A stretch of DNA of 64,000 nucleotides, taken from the NCBI GenBank assembly GCA_016647705.1, contig CM028333.1, positions 11,801,616-11,865,615 of the forward strand, given 5' to 3'. The position numbers and the translations under genes were made by a program. This document shows positions 12,089-42,554 of this stretch, one piece after another. The notes below the pieces were generated by a model, which saw nothing but the letters and a program-made list of their open reading frames with translations, made no database searches and was not told the DNA's origin. Positions within the stretch are counted from its first letter, which is position 1. Each line of letters opens with the position of its first letter. This DNA comes from Eucommia ulmoides (taxonomy: Eukaryota; Streptophyta; Magnoliopsida; Garryales; Eucommiaceae).

Positions 12089-13743
12089 TGGTGGCCATTG
12101 ATAATGCGCTACCACTTTCACCGCATACGTACGGATCAAGTTTTAGTATAGTGGACCTTTCAATCGGGTATCGTATCCATAGGGATTAGTTGAGATTACT
12201 ATCGAGTATCGCGATTGTCATAACCTAATTTTATCTAGGCACTAAAAATGAAATTTAATTTAATACTAATACTAAACTAAAATACTAATTAAGTTAACTA
12301 TACTATAAATGCTAATTTGAGATTGTTTAGGGGAATAGATTGCCTAGGGATTAACCTTATTTACTTAAATGTGTTTGATTGTATTTTAGTTAACATTAAC
12401 TGCGTTCGGCGTATCCAATAATCTCGGTTCGTAAACTCTCTCACTACCTCTTCCGAGTGTAAGACGGGAGAATACGTGATTTCGTGTCAACGAAGAAGTT
12501 CCCCTCAACATCTTAACGACCCTAGGCTGCGTTAGTCTCGCCCCAACATCATCGATTGCACACAATCCAACTCCCTCTCGGGTTATTGGATCGTCGCGTT
12601 GTGTTTACCCTAATGACAATCTCCATTCGTAAAGTCCCTCGTCATATCTCCTGAGTGTAAGACGAGGGAATATGTGACTTCACATCAATGCCGAAGTCTC
12701 TCTCAATTTCTTAAAGACTCTATGTCATGTGAGTCTTACCCCAACGTCATCGATTGTCCACAATCCAAACCCCGACCGGGTTCTAAGATTGTGGCGTTTG
12801 TTTATTCTAATTCGAATCCAGGATTTGTCAAACCCCATATTCTCAATATGTAAATCTAAGCAATATAAACAAACAATAGGGCACACCTAATGAACTTAAC
12901 GAAGAACAATCGCAAACAAAACACAAACTCAACTAAACAGCGTTTTCATAAATTATAATAATAATCCCTATACAACCTATGTTTAGCCAATGTCCATAAG
13001 CATATATACAAAGTAAAATGACATAAACATGCTAAAAAACTACCAAAAATAAGAAAACAAATAGAAGAAACAAGCGACTTAGCCAATATTCGAAGAATAG
13101 CCGCTAGAACCATCGAACGGTCGCTTCCCTCTTCATCCTCCACCTTGGGTTGAGAGCTCTCCCTAAAAAATCCCTTATCCTAACCCTAAAATATGGCCTA
13201 AGGCTTAGGGGCTGAAGAAGTTAGAAGAGAGGAGGATAGAAAGGTATAAATAGGCCAAAATATATCTCCCATTGTGCAAAAGTTTCCGCCTAGGTATGTC
13301 GATTAAGGGTTTCTCTTAGGCGGTGGAGTCAGCGGTGGATGAGGAACATATTCTGCTGGATTTCCACCTAGGCGGTGGAATTTCCGCCTAGGCGGAGGGA
13401 CTGGTTCTAACATTCTACCTCTTTTTCACCTAGGCGGTGGAATTTCTGCCTAGGCTGAGGTCTGTCAGTAACAAAATGTGTTTTCTCTGTATCTTTACCG
13501 CCTAGGCAGAGGTCTAGATGCCTAGGCGGTCGGCTTCCTTCCGAATTTAGCTTCCGTGCTCATTTTTCCACCGTTCTCGATACGAATTGATCATTTATGC
13601 TCTGATTTTATAATTTTTCAACCCATGCATCTGTTTTAATACAAAAAGAATAAAAATATATTAAAATATATAAAAATAACTATAAACGTACTCGAAAACT
13701 AATAAATTCGGATTGGAAATGCATAGGTAATTTACACCAATCA
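12089..13743 (-). mobile_element. Solo LTR, gypsy family with CCTAGG palindromes, target duplication CCTGA
   Basis: Plus-strand ends are TGGTGGCCATTG at 12,089 and caccaatca at 13,743 (1,655 bp), flanked on both sides by CCTGA (12,084-12,088 and 13,744-13,748). Removing it and one CCTGA restores the copia frame GSLMYTQVCTRPDIA. It is reversed relative to the LTR at 22,538-23,845, where the same family is followed by a TTGGCGCC primer site, so the native direction is minus. The solo LTR at 47,058-48,523 is the same family. A palindrome cluster lies at 13,285-13,520. Confidence 0.92.
13285..13520. repeat. Cluster of CACCTAGGCGGTGG-type palindromes
   Basis: Seven or more near-copies of ccgcctaggcgg lie in about 235 bp (for example at about 13,287, 13,365, 13,387, 13,428, 13,446, 13,499 and 13,520), separated by unrelated bases, inside the solo LTR. 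Confidence 0.8.
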
Positions 13744-14407
13744 CCTGATGTATACACAAGTATGTACGAGACCTGATATCGCATTAATTGTTAATGTTAT
13801 TGGTAGATATTTTTCGAACTCTATGCATGATAACTGGGTTGCTGCAAAAAAAGTTATGAGATATCTACAAAGAACGAAGGATTTTATGTTTGTGTATAGG
13901 AGGGTTGATAATCTTGAAGTAATTGGGTACTCAGATTTTCATTTGGGTGGTTGTTTAAACGATCGCAAATATACTCCAGGATATATTTTTGTTCTAGATG
14001 GTGGATCCATTTCATGGAAAAGTGTCAAACAGAGCCTAATTGCATCCTTGACTATGTATGTTGAATTTGTAGCTTGTTATAGTGCATCCTCTCAAGCTAT
14101 TTGGCTACAAAATCTGATCTCGGAGCTACGGGTTGTTGATTCTATCTCTCAACCCATTGTGATTTATTGTGACAATAATGCAGTTGTGTTCTACTCTAAG
14201 AATAATAAGATTAGTAAGGGTTCCAAGCATATGAAAATTAAGTACCTCACAGTTAATGACTTAGTAAATAAGAGAGATATCGTGATCGAGTATATAAGAG
14301 CTGAGTCCATGATTGCCGATCCTTTAACCAAAGGTTTAAGGCCCATAATTTGCAAGCAACATGTTGTGAATATAGGTGTCATTGAGTCTTTTGATTCTCT
14401 GGTTTAG
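13744..14407 (+). pseudogene. Copia RNase H domain, open to its natural stop
   Basis: 219 codons are open from 13,748. They read MYTQVCTRPDIALIVNVIGR, AAKKVMRYLQRTKDFM, then the RNase H motifs EVIGYSDFHLGG (first Asp), a Glu in SLTMYVEFVACYSA, IYCDNNAVV (Asp) and IADPLTKGLRP (Asp), ending SFDSLV and a stop at 14,405. It is the best-preserved part of this element, though it lacks the upstream domains in frame and could not work alone. The start is the reading frame from GSL before the solo LTR, not the Met at 13,748. Confidence 0.88.
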
Positions 14408-15177
14408 TGAGAGTTTTTATATTTTCCTTTATTTCGCTGATTCTGTTATGACTACTATTGTTATGCATTTTGCAAAATTGAAATCTATTTGATAATTATC
14501 ATTATTGCATATTATATTGTTGCATATCATATTATTTTAATTGATTATACCATATGATATATTAAGATATTGTGCCTTAAGAATTACAGTTGTATACTTT
14601 GGTTATTACAAATCACTATTTAAAGTTTTTTGATGTATTGTTAGTGACAGATGACTTGTTAAAGTTAAACAATTTCATATTGTTAAGAAATTGCAATAAT
14701 TTCATTTTGTTGAGAAATTGCAATTAGTAATTTTATTTTGTTGAAAAATTGCAGCAGTTTCATTTTGTTGAGAAATTGCAATTAACAATTTTATTTTGTT
14801 GAGAAATTACAATTACAATTTTATTTTGTTCAGAAACTGTAATGAGGATCGACAAGAACAATGCATATTGATAATGATAACATGTTGGCATTGATTTCTT
14901 ACTACACTACTGGACTTACAATTCATATCGATATAGTTATAAGTATTTGTGAGTATGAAAGGTCTTATGTTATTGAGATTAACATATAAACTATCATAAT
15001 CTAATATTAAGATCATATTGAACCGGATACGTTTATCAATATATTACTTATGGACTATAATTTCTTTACAAAAGAAAAAGTGTGGCCACACAAAATAATT
15101 TTTTTTTTCTGTTATTAACCTGAGATTTTTGTTTTCAAAATTAAATTTATTCAATTAATGTAACCCAAGTGGGAGAA
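14408..15177 (+). mobile_element. Copia 3' untranslated region with hairpin array and polypurine tract
   Basis: Non-coding sequence between the RNase H stop and the 3' LTR. It contains about six copies of the caatttcattttgttgagaaattg hairpin unit at 14,660-14,850 and ends with the polypurine tract aagtgggagaa (15,167-15,177), the plus-strand primer of the element. It is collinear with 2,800-3,252 and 5,696-6,412. Confidence 0.75.
14660..14850 (+). repeat. Array of about six short hairpins in the copia 3' UTR
   Basis: Tandem, imperfect ~28-40-bp units with self-complementary ends (CAATTTC...GAAATTG), spaced by caattag-like linkers. This is the longest of the three arrays in the window. Confidence 0.7.
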
Positions 15178-15642
15178 TGTCAGAAAACGTTTTGTGGGCT
15201 AACATTAATTGAATAAATTGTTTTACAAAAAAATTGGTTAATGGATAGTCTATTATTTGAGCAACCCAAATAATCAGTGATCATATTTTGATTTGGACTG
15301 TGGCGTCTTTTATGTAGAAACCTAGTTAAGTGGCAAATGTAAGTTTAGGGTTTTGTTGAAACCTGTTAAAGGAGGGGTCAACGAGAAACCTTAGTATATA
15401 TAACTAGGTTCCTTCCCTAGTCTAAATTAATGGTTTCTTACCATTGAGAGCCGCTACCATAAAATCTAGATCATAGGGAGGAAGACCTAATTAGTAATCT
15501 GCTTCGATATATTCAATCTTTTGCAATGGCCCAAACATGTATGTATTCGATTATCGTTCTTTTTTGTTGTGTCCTAATAATCATGTATGTTTTAGATTAT
15601 TGTTTAATTCCGTTTTAGTGTGATGATGAGATATAAACAACA
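15178..15642 (+). mobile_element. 3' LTR of the copia element
   Basis: Begins TGTCAGAAAACG directly after the polypurine tract and ends about atataaacaaca at 15,642 (465 bp). It matches the LTR blocks at 3,253 and 6,413. Its right ~290 bp also occurs at 52,232-52,526, because the left edge of the segmental duplication falls inside this LTR. The right boundary is inferred from the CA end and is less certain than the left. Confidence 0.7.
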
Positions 15643-16821
15643 GACTGACGTATTTCATCATTTGTTGGTCAAAAGTCACTGTCTCTTGGATAATTTTTTA
15701 GGGTCAATAATCAATAGTCATAGGCCTTCAAATTAGGTAAAAAAAATCAGATTTTTTATGGTTGTTAGCATATTCTGAAATTGGGGCTTTTAAATCTATG
15801 AAAATTCATTTTTCGAAAAAACAAGAGAGTGGTTAAGAGACGTGGCACTAACATGGCAGTGGGTGGCCACCCTTAGTCTGATGTGGTGCCACATGTAGAG
15901 GTGACAAGCGGTGGCGTGTAGGATACACGACGGATCGAAAGACTTTGGAACAAGCGTGTAGGCACGTGTAACGTCTGGTTTTTGCGATTTTGGTGGCGTT
16001 GGAATCATTTGGACGATAAAAATGTGATGATGTTGTGGTTGTTGATATCAGAGCTACTCTGAGGCTTGTAGTTGTCAACAAAGATGATGACAATTGTGGG
16101 AGTATTGGTGGCACGTGGGGACACGTTTGAGCTCCGATGGCGGTGATTTTAGTGGCGTTGGAACAGTCTTATCAAGGCAAAAAGTGATGGTGTAATTGTT
16201 GTTGATATTGGATGACAATGAGACTTCTTGTTGTCAATAGATATGATGGTAGCGACGGTGATTTGGTTGGTTGTGAATGAGGGAGCGTGGAAACCTCGAG
16301 GGCGGTGGTTTTGGTGTCATTATACTCATTTTGACGAAACAAGTTTGATGGTGATGATGAATACGATGAAGGGTTGTTGAATGATGAAAACGAGTTTGTG
16401 GGTAGCGACGCGATAGAAGGCTCGAAAAGATTTAGCTGAAATAGGGTCAGGAAGAAATGACTCTCGATACCTTTATTAGAATAATTGAGAGACAGAATGT
16501 TGAGAGAGCATGAGAGACTTGTATTGATTTGTGAGAAATATGCTATTAAAGCGATTTGCATAAAGTTTATATATAGAAGGTGATTAGGATAATCTTGGTA
16601 GGATTAAGATTTGATTTTCTAAGTGAGAGTAGAGTTTTAACATAATCAACCAAGGCCAATAAACACATATTAACAAAGATGATACAATAACTACATGTAA
16701 AATCAGAAGAAGCAAGAAAAATAGGTTTGGATGCTTCTCACTCGTTTAAAGGTTTGAACTTCCAATTTATTTATTTTTTATTTTTTTAAGTGGGGTTATC
16801 TCCATTTAATCCTCAAAAATA
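15643..16821. other. Duplicated region of unknown nature, possibly retroelement-derived
   Basis: Present in both X1 and X2 (52,527-53,766). The minus strand has a TATATATAAAC box about 10 bases before an ATG at 16,561 that opens 129 codons (to 16,172). The X2 counterpart (53,491-53,102) is also open, but the two peptides differ at roughly 15% of positions with no conserved domain, so I do not call a gene. A Ser/Asn/His-rich composition and a TATA box right at the ATG suggest transcribed leader or LTR sequence on the minus strand. Confidence 0.3.
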
Positions 16822-17082
16822 AGGTTAATTACATTTTATCTCCCTGTGGTTACACCGTTTTACAGTTTATCTCTCGTAGTATTCACGTCACCAGTTTACC
16901 CCCTGTGATTAGGCATTTGTTGCACTTTACCTCCATCGTCAGTACTTTGCCCCCGCAGTTATGACTACATTAAGTGGTAAAGTGCAACAAAACCTAAATA
17001 CAGAGGGAAAGTGGTGACAAAAATATCACAGGGGGTAAAGTGGAAAACGGTCTAACCATAGGGGATAAAGTGCAATTAACCC
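16822..17082. mobile_element. MITE, Mutator-like, copy in X1
   Basis: 261 bp with terminal inverted repeats ggttaattacattttatc and gataaagtgcaattaacc. Flanks are tcaaaaata (16,813-16,821) and ttaaaaata (17,083-17,091), a 9-bp target duplication with one change, perfect in X2. The interior is a fold-back of phrases about tttatctcccnntggtta. A 9-bp duplication and GGGTTAATT ends suggest the Mutator superfamily. No coding sequence. Confidence 0.88.
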
Positions 17083-17091
17083 TTAAAAATA

Positions 17092-18034
17092 TTATTAACT
17101 ATTTGTACCTATTAGAAATGAAATTAGACTTTGCTTAATTGAAAAGGCAACTCAATGAATTTTAATTAATAAATTTTACATTTTACTAGCTCAAAATTTA
17201 ATTGACCTTAGTCACTATTTTAACATGTGTCATTTCAGTTATCTATAATAAAAAGGAATACTTGTTAGAAAAAAAAGTGGTTTTCATTCAGTAAGGTTAA
17301 AGAGTGATCTTTTAACAATTCAATTGCTTTGATTTTTGTGTGGGTTATCATATTAAAAATAGTCTAATAAACTTATAAGGTATATCAAAGAGTCAATAGC
17401 CCACACATAAATCAAAGTAATTTAATTGTTACAAGGATGAATTCAATGTTATAATTAAATATTTAATATTCTCAAACTATAGAAAAGTAGAAAAATATTT
17501 TTTTTGGAGACTAGGGCAATCTCATTAAAAACAGTGACTAATGGGCCATGCAAGCTACGAAGACTTCATAACACAATATGATTATGTCATTGGGATGAAA
17601 ATCAAATTGCTTACCTATTTAAAGGAACATAACTGCCAAGTCAAGATCTTAACTAAGGAAGTTAAATCCCCAAGTTGAACACACAGAATGAATGTGAATT
17701 TCGTTGAATTTTGTCTCCCATCTTTTAATATGTTATGCTTTCAATTCAATCCATAATATATTAGATCACTTTCATTACTGATCCGAAAATCACATTCATA
17801 ATTTAAAACAAGTACATTCCATGGCACTCTTGCAAACATAATTAAACATGCATAAACACAAACTACATTAATTATCAAATACATACTTCTGCCGGTAATT
17901 AACCGTCAAAAGCAGATAAAATTTCAATAGTGATCTCTCAATACTGAAAATGCTAGCCGCTCTTGGTATTGAATTTTGTTTTAGAAATCAACCAAACAAA
18001 GCCCCCAACAACACTTGGTAAGGTTGTTTCTCAA
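17092..18034. other. Downstream flank of the X1 MLP-like gene
   Basis: AT-rich, no gene seen. Bases 17,578-17,985 are missing from X2, but their right part (from about 17,795) is present in X3 (49,333-49,535), so X2 lost them. On the minus strand this stretch holds the 3' UTR of the MLP-like gene; no polyadenylation signal is clear enough to place. Confidence 0.45.
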
Positions 18035-35947
<17,913 letters not shown>

Positions 35948-36020
35948 CTCTCTCTCTCTCTCCAAATTTAGAACAATTTGTGTAAATGAAGATGGTGAAG
36001 GAAATGCTTGGTGCTTTTGC

Positions 36021-36030
36021 CTTTATATAG
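36021..36030 (-). promoter_or_regulatory. TATA box of the X1 MLP-like gene
   Basis: Minus-strand CTATATAAAG, about 80 bases before the ATG at 35,947, followed by a GA-rich leader. The same box sits about 75 bases before the X2 ATG (57,965-57,974), although the downstream base context differs slightly. Confidence 0.65.
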
Positions 36031-36559
36031 TGGTTTTGATATTTGATGAAGGGTAAAATTGTTCTAAGCCTTTCCCGGGGGTCAGAAACGGGCCAAACTC
36101 CAAATTGGAATACAAACCGTGGGTCCAAGGTGGTTCAAACCTAAAATCAGGATCCAACCCGACTGAAATATTCGTCTGAGAGGGTCACACAATTCATATC
36201 ATATGTGGGGTTCGATGCTGAGGGCATTGCTCTCCAACGGATTCGTTACGATTGTTACTGAACACTCTCTTTCTATTTTTTTGGGCAAAAAATTTATAAA
36301 TATCCAGAGAATGAGGGGATTGAGGTAAATTCAAGTACTCTACACATTCCAATAATATACTATATTCATCTCAATTATTTATTATCACGTTGGAAGTTAT
36401 TCAATGGAACTAAGACTCTCGGTGTAAGAATTCCAGCATGTACCACTTGCTGATGATAAAGCAGATAAGTCACCCAGTTACTGTCATCTCGATATTTGAA
36501 TATCATCAATATTTATATGAACTAAATTCAAAATAACCTTAACTTTTTTTCTTTTTTTC

Positions 36560-36590
<31 letters not shown>

Positions 36591-36743
36591 TTAAACGTAG
36601 TGGTTTTTCCCAAATTTTTAACTAACTTAACTTTTTACCAATTCACAACTTCTTGTTATTAATTACATGATATAAAAAAATAAGTAAAGAACCGTTTCCG
36701 GTTATGTTTTTTAAATATTTTTGATAATATAAAAAATTAATTG
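36031..36743. other. Upstream region of the X1 MLP-like gene
   Basis: Conserved with 57,975-58,650 in X2. No gene seen. A T-rich run spans 36,547-36,592 and is much shorter in X2. No further regulatory motif is strong enough to name. Confidence 0.45.
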
Positions 36744-37005
36744 GGATTAATTATACTTTACTTCTTATAGTTAGGCCGTTTTGCCCTTTACCCCTTTGTA
36801 GTATTTTCATCAAAACTTCGTCCCTCGTAGTTAGGATTTGTTTACACTTTACCACTTGATGTAGACATAACTACATGGAGTAAAGTGTTGACGGAGGGAG
36901 TAAAGTACAACAAAGGCCTAACTACAGGTGACAAAGTGATGACGCTAGTACCACGGGCAATGTGCAAAACGGTTTAATCACGAGGAGATAAAGTGTAATT
37001 AATCC
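36744..37005. mobile_element. MITE, same family as 16,822, second site in X1
   Basis: 262 bp with ends ggattaattatactttac and gataaagtgtaattaatcc. 9-bp target duplication aattaattg (36,735-36,743) and aattaatcg (37,006-37,014), with one change; perfect in X2. Confidence 0.87.
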
Positions 37006-37014
37006 AATTAATCG

Positions 37015-38308
37015 AACAAAGAAGTATTTTAACAGTGGCGGGCGCAAGATTCCAAGACTTGGAGGTGAATATATAATATAAGGGTAATTTTAAAACTTTT
37101 AAGTTTAAGAAGAGAAAAAGAAAATATGTATGTATTTTGCGTACTTATACGTAATATTTAATAAAATTGAAGGTAAATTTGGAATTTTGGGGCAGTGGTT
37201 GCCACCCCTAGGTCTTCCACCATACTCTTGCTTAAAAGTAAAAAAATGAGTTTGGTAACGTAGAGACAACATCTGAGAAATTCAAAATTATTTTTAAGGG
37301 GATGAAACAATTTAGAAGTTAATTAATCTTTTAAAATATAAATATCAGACAAATGAAAAGTAACTATTTTTTTTCTTAATTCTTAAAAATATTTTTAAAA
37401 CATGTAAAATAAATGTTATTTTTATTTTTAAATATTTAAGAAACGTTATTAAATAGTTATCAAATGATTGCCTTTTTTTTTTCTATGATAAAACAACAAA
37501 AAAAATCAATTTTTTTTTTTAGTTATATTCCAATTCTTCGTGCAGATTTGGTCAATTTTGTAATTTTGTCCTTGTAACAGTTATCAAGTTTTTGATTTTA
37601 TGAATGATCACTTGATATATAAATTTCCAAAAAATAGGGACAGTTACTGAATTAAAATTAAACCGTTTGAATAGGATCTTCAAAATAATATTACATTCAC
37701 TATTTTTAAATCAGTTTTCACATTCGTATAAAATTTAACATGATACTTTCGAATTTTCGTAGTGTTCATATTCATATTGAATTCAAAATAATACTTTAAT
37801 CCTTTGTGTTTTTTTAACTAAATAAAAAATATCAAAAAATAAAAAAATAAATTGAACAATGATTCGTGTTGTTGAATTCAACATGAAATTTTATCATTCT
37901 GTTGAATTCAATAAATATTGAGTTATACAACAAAATATATATAAATAGATGTTGTTTTAATACTATGTTTATAACAAATCTAAATATATGTTTGAATTAT
38001 CAAAACAATGATCGTTTCACATTCTATTGTTATTTTTCTTGTGTTACACTTTCCTAGTAAAATCTCTAAAAATATAGTCATGTATTAACTAATATTCCAA
38101 TTTTTCTTTCCATTTATATTCAAACCGGTCCATTTTTTGAATTCAAAAATATGGAAATAGTAATAGTTCATAATTTTACTTTAATTTCTTTTTTCAATTA
38201 GATTGATCAATGAATTGATTGATAATCAAACTTATATTTTTCATTTATCTTCAAATCAATTGTTTATTTTTGAATTAAAAAATATGGAAAAAAAATCGTA
38301 TTTCATAA
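37015..38308. other. Duplicated AT-rich region without a gene
   Basis: Collinear with 58,920-60,288. No open frame of interest. Several phrases of the type gttgaattcaacatgaaatt recur at about 37,790-37,920, but they are not a clean tandem array. Confidence 0.4.
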
Positions 38309-39264
38309 TTGTTGCTGCATAATTAAGATAAAGAACAAAGTTACTAATTTTTTTTGGGTTGAGTCGCGGACTAGGCTGCTCTCTTTAAGACGTTTCGCGG
38401 CTCTGCCCAAGAATCGTGCAAGCAGTATAACAGCCTCGTCGTCCCCAGGATAAAACAGCCTAGAAATCTCATATGTTTAAGACGTTCTTTACACTGTAGA
38501 AGTCCCGAAAACCAAACACCCCTACATACTGTTCTCAAAAAGAACAAATTGCTCCGAAATCAAAGTAATACCGAAAAAACTATTATATTGAATCAAAACA
38601 GTGAAAAAATAAACTGTTTTAGAACAGTTTCGGAACTAAATAGATCAGAACAGAACATAAAACAATTTACTGTTTCGGAACAGATTCAGAAATGAAGAAC
38701 AATTTAATAAACAAATGTTTCTGAATTTGTTCTATTGTCTCTATCAATATTGAAGTGTTCGTCAGTATTTATAGACCAAAATACTGACCCAAAACGTTTC
38801 AAAAATTAACGGAAATGTTTCGTAAATTAATTCTCGAAACTGAAACGATTTGAAAACATTTAGAATTTAAACGGTTTAAACGAAATGTTAAAACAATTTG
38901 GAAACGTTCATAAAACTATTTCAGTTGGAAAGCAAACGTTTGGATTTAATAAAAAAGAAAATATTAAATAATTTTTGTCAAAAAAATAAATAAATAAGTG
39001 CTACGTCATCACACGCGACTCGACATGGCACGGCCGAACGGCGGCGTGCACGTGTGTGGTAAACTAATAGGGATGTAACTCCTTTCCCCTCCACAAAATG
39101 TGGGTACCCCTTGGGGCACACCCCAAGTATTCCACATACCTTTAATTATACTCCTCGTCACTTCTTCTCCCAACCAATGTGGGATAGAGGAACTAGAGGG
39201 AAATCACTTTTGACACTTGTCTTTTATTAATAAAAACAATTAAAAAATCATATAATTTCCAACA
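38309..39264 (-). mobile_element. 3' LTR of the minus-strand copia element
   Basis: Minus-strand start TGTTGGAAATTATATG at 39,264 right after the polypurine tract (caagtgggggat), end ...ttatgcagcaaca at 38,309 (956 bp). The left end coincides with the point where X1 departs from X2. Confidence 0.82.
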
Positions 39265-39839
39265 ATCCCCCACTTGAATTTTTTAAAAACAATTTTTCAT
39301 CGAGTAGTATAAAACAATATAAGATTGTGCATAAGCAAAAGTGTCCGTAGACTTGAGCCTTTACATAGTGAAGATGCTTTAGATTATATTAGAGTAACTC
39401 GTAATTTTGAAATCTATCTCTAACAACATCACACATACAACCCTATCAGGGTGTAGTTCAAAAGCCCGTGCTTTACGGCCATGCACGTGTATCCCAGTAT
39501 AGTGAAAGCTCTAGAGAAATTTGCCCAAAATTCCATAGGAAGCGGCCACACTTTCACATTCACATAGGTGAGTCTATCAAGAGCTCTCCTGTAACTAGGT
39601 ACTCCACTCCAAATAGAGTATAGATCTCATTAAGAGTTAATAAAAAACCCAACCTTCTATCGCTTCAGGATATCATGTTTCAATCAACACATGTAATGAA
39701 TAGAACTCAAAATTATTACAACATGATTCTCTCTATATCACTTCATGAGTTGTTATTACCCTTTGAACCTATTTCTTGGGATCTCTAGTCTATAGGTTGG
39801 GTTTCCCTCACAAGTGACTCGTCAATCTATGGGCTTGAG

Positions 39840-40310
39840 TCCCATTCCTTTTGAGGTTTTGTAAACTTTTTCTCGAGCTAGTCCTTTCGTTAAAGGATCA
39901 GCTAAGTTATTATCAGACCGCACATGATCCACTCCCACAGCCTCTGTCGAGATATACTCCCTAATAGTGTTATGTTTGCGATGTATTTGTCGCCTTTTTT
40001 CCGTTATAATAATGGTTCTAATGTTTGCAATAGCCTTCAGTACTATTGCAATAGATTATGACAATTGGAATCAATCTCTCCCTGAAAGGGGTATTGCAAA
40101 GCAGTCTTTTTAACTACCCTACTTCCTTACTAGCCAACGCTAGTGTATACATCTCAGACTCAATCGTAGATTGAGCCAACATAATATGTTTCTTATATTT
40201 CCAAGAAACAAATCAACCAGCTATGCTAAATATATAGTCGCTAGTTGCCTTTGAGGCATCTGAAAAGGTGTTCTAATCAGCATCGCTATATCCTTCTAGG
40301 ACAGTGGGAA
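39840..40310 (-). pseudogene. Copia RNase H fragment
   Basis: The minus strand reads LEGYSDADWNTFSDASKATSD (first Asp), then WKYKKHIMLAQSTIESEMYT (Glu), and further on RKHNTIREYISTEAVGVDHV and NNLADPLTKGLAREKV (last Asp). Frame breaks and a short deletion separate the blocks. Confidence 0.8.
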
Positions 40311-40352
40311 ACTTCTGATAATTTAATCTAAGGTTCATAGTTCTTTTAAGGT

Positions 40353-40520
40353 ACCTCATGACCCTTTTAATAATATGTTAATGCTCAATATTAGGTTTGC
40401 TTGTAAACCTGCATAGTAACCCCACAACATAAGCTTACCTCATGACCCTTTTAATAATATGTTAATGCTCAATATAAGGTTTGCTTGTAAACCTGCATAG
40501 TAACCCCAGAACATAAGCTA
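40353..40520. repeat. 84-bp tandem duplication inside the minus-strand copia element
   Basis: acctcatgacccttttaata at 40,353 recurs at 40,437, and the 84-bp unit repeats almost exactly (a T/A change in gctcaatat(t/a)agg and a C/G change near the end). Confidence 0.9.
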
Positions 40521-40548
40521 TGTCGGGCCTAGTCTAATCAGTGGCAAG

Positions 40549-41290
40549 TCATAGACTGCCTATGATGTTCGCATACTCAGAATATCTAACACCGTCACCG
40601 GTGTTCTTGAACATCTTTACACTAGGGTCATAAGGAGTACATGCCGATTTATAATAAAAATAATTGTATTTCTTTAGAATCTTTTCTATGTAATGAAATT
40701 GATCCAAAGAAATTCCATTTTCAGACTTAGTTCTTTTAATATCAAGGATCACATTTGCTTCACCAATATCTTTCACTTTAAAATTAGCACATAGCATAGA
40801 TATCACTTTGTTCACAACATGAAAAAATCAACAAGTCATCCATGTAAAAATATATAATAGTGCAAACATCATTTTCAGATTTATAATAGATGCATTTGTC
40901 ACTTTCATTCACTTTAAAATCATGTGAAATTAATAGATTATCAAATTTCTCATGCTATTACTTAAGTGTTTGTTCTAAACCATAAAGAGATTTATCTAAT
41001 TTGCACATTTTGTTTTCTTGACCAGGAATTACAAATCCTCCAAGTTGGTCTATATAAATCTTTTCTTCTAATTCACCATTTAATAAGCAATTTTAACATT
41101 CATAGGAATAGAACCAAGTGATAAAAAATCACACAAATAGAAGTAATTATAGAGACAAGTGAGAAAGAAACAAAGGAATCTACATTTTCTTTTTATTTAA
41201 ACCCTTTAACTTCAAGACAAGCCTTATATTTATCAATAGTTTCATCGGATTTCAATTTCTTCTTAAGAATCCATTTACAACCTATTGTTT
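40549..41290 (-). pseudogene. Copia reverse transcriptase fragment
   Basis: From high to low coordinate the minus strand gives CKWILKKKLKSDETIDKYKA (entry), a decayed middle, YFYMDDLLIF (catalytic YxDD, about 40,838-40,860), and an open 88 codons (40,815-40,549) with FKVKDIGEANVILDIKRTKS, SLDQFHYIEKILKKYNYF and TPYDPSVKMFKN. Several frameshifts and stops lie between the blocks. Confidence 0.85.
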
Positions 41291-42194
41291 TACAATCAGG
41301 AGGTAAATCTACTAAATGTCAAGTCCTATATGACTCAAGAAAGTCCATTTCATCATCTATAACCTCTTTCCATAAATTGTCATCTACAGAGGACAATGTC
41401 TCTTGGAAGGTGGGCGGATCCTCCTCTAAAGTATATGCATAGAAATCTGAACCATAATCCTTAGCAATACAAGCTCGTTTACTTTTTCTAGGTTCAATTT
41501 CTCATTCCTTATCTGATTCATTAATTCTAATGACAACCATATTACTAGATGTTGAGCCCCCACTATTTTTCAATTTAAAAATAAATTTGTGTTCATAATT
41601 ATTAGTTTCCTTAGATTCAATAATAACATGATCTTATAAGTTATAAAATCTATATGTTTTGTTATTCACTGCTTAACCAATAAACATACATTCATATATT
41701 CTACTTACATTTTAGGGTCAAGAATATGAACATATGCAAACAATTCCAAGTCTGAAAAAAGGACAATTTTGATTTCTTATAAAAAAATTCATAGAGTGAA
41801 ATTTTACTTTTGAATTGCTTCATTTTTATTTTTCATGAGATAAATAAAAGTATAATTAAAGTAATCACCAATTAACATAATAAAATAGTGTTTTTTATTT
41901 CTAGTCAAGACCCCATCAAATTCATTATCCTTAGTTAAGGTTTACAAATCAGCCCAATAGTTTGAGTAAACTAAGTCCTATTGAGAAGATAGCCCAAAAC
42001 CAATTTCTATTTCATCTTTGGAGTATACAGTACATTCTTAAAAATAACAGTCTTTCCAGAGGTAGACTCCAATTTCACCTCACCAGAATTATCAACTATA
42101 GTGGAGTGGGAATCACCAAATAATACTTTCTTGTACTCAGTTTCAGAATATGATCTGAATATAGCACAATCATAGTAAACATGGTGAGAAACAC

Positions 42195-42380
42195 CAGTGT
42201 CTACCTTCTACCCTTTAGATCCACCAACTATGTTGATTTCATAAATCATAACCATAAGTTGGTCTTCAGTTAGATTTACCTGCATAACAAGACGAAGTCT
42301 AAATCGGCAGTTCCGAGCCATATAGCCCGCTTTTCCACAGTTACAATTAGTAAACTGTACAGTATCATTTCTTGAAGGGG
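42195..42380 (-). pseudogene. Copia gag zinc knuckle and protease site
   Basis: The minus strand reads VQFTNCNCGKAGYMARNCRF, a CCHC knuckle with His replaced by Tyr, and then VDTGVSHHVYY, the Asp-Thr-Gly protease active site. Damaged by a stop between them. Confidence 0.7.
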
Positions 42381-42554
42381 GTTTTTGTTTTCTATTCTGG
42401 TTTTTTCATATTTTTCCCTTTGGGTTTCATAACCGTGGAGGTGGTTCTCTTGTGAGCGTTGTTGGAAACAACGAGCACTTCATCTTATTGATTTTATTAG
42501 CGGGCTGCCCCTCAATATAAAGACTAATAATCAAACTTTCTAAAGAAAATTCTT

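Noticed and set aside
15796..16561. Minus-strand frames also present in X2 (52,724-53,491)
   Set aside because: Open in both copies only because the region was duplicated recently; peptides have drifted, with no domain, and a TATA box sits 10 bases from the ATG.
35948..35965. Longer N-terminus for the X1 MLP-like protein (six extra residues)
   Set aside because: The extension begins at TTG and is coded by a GA microsatellite; the first ATG in frame is 35,947 and matches X2.
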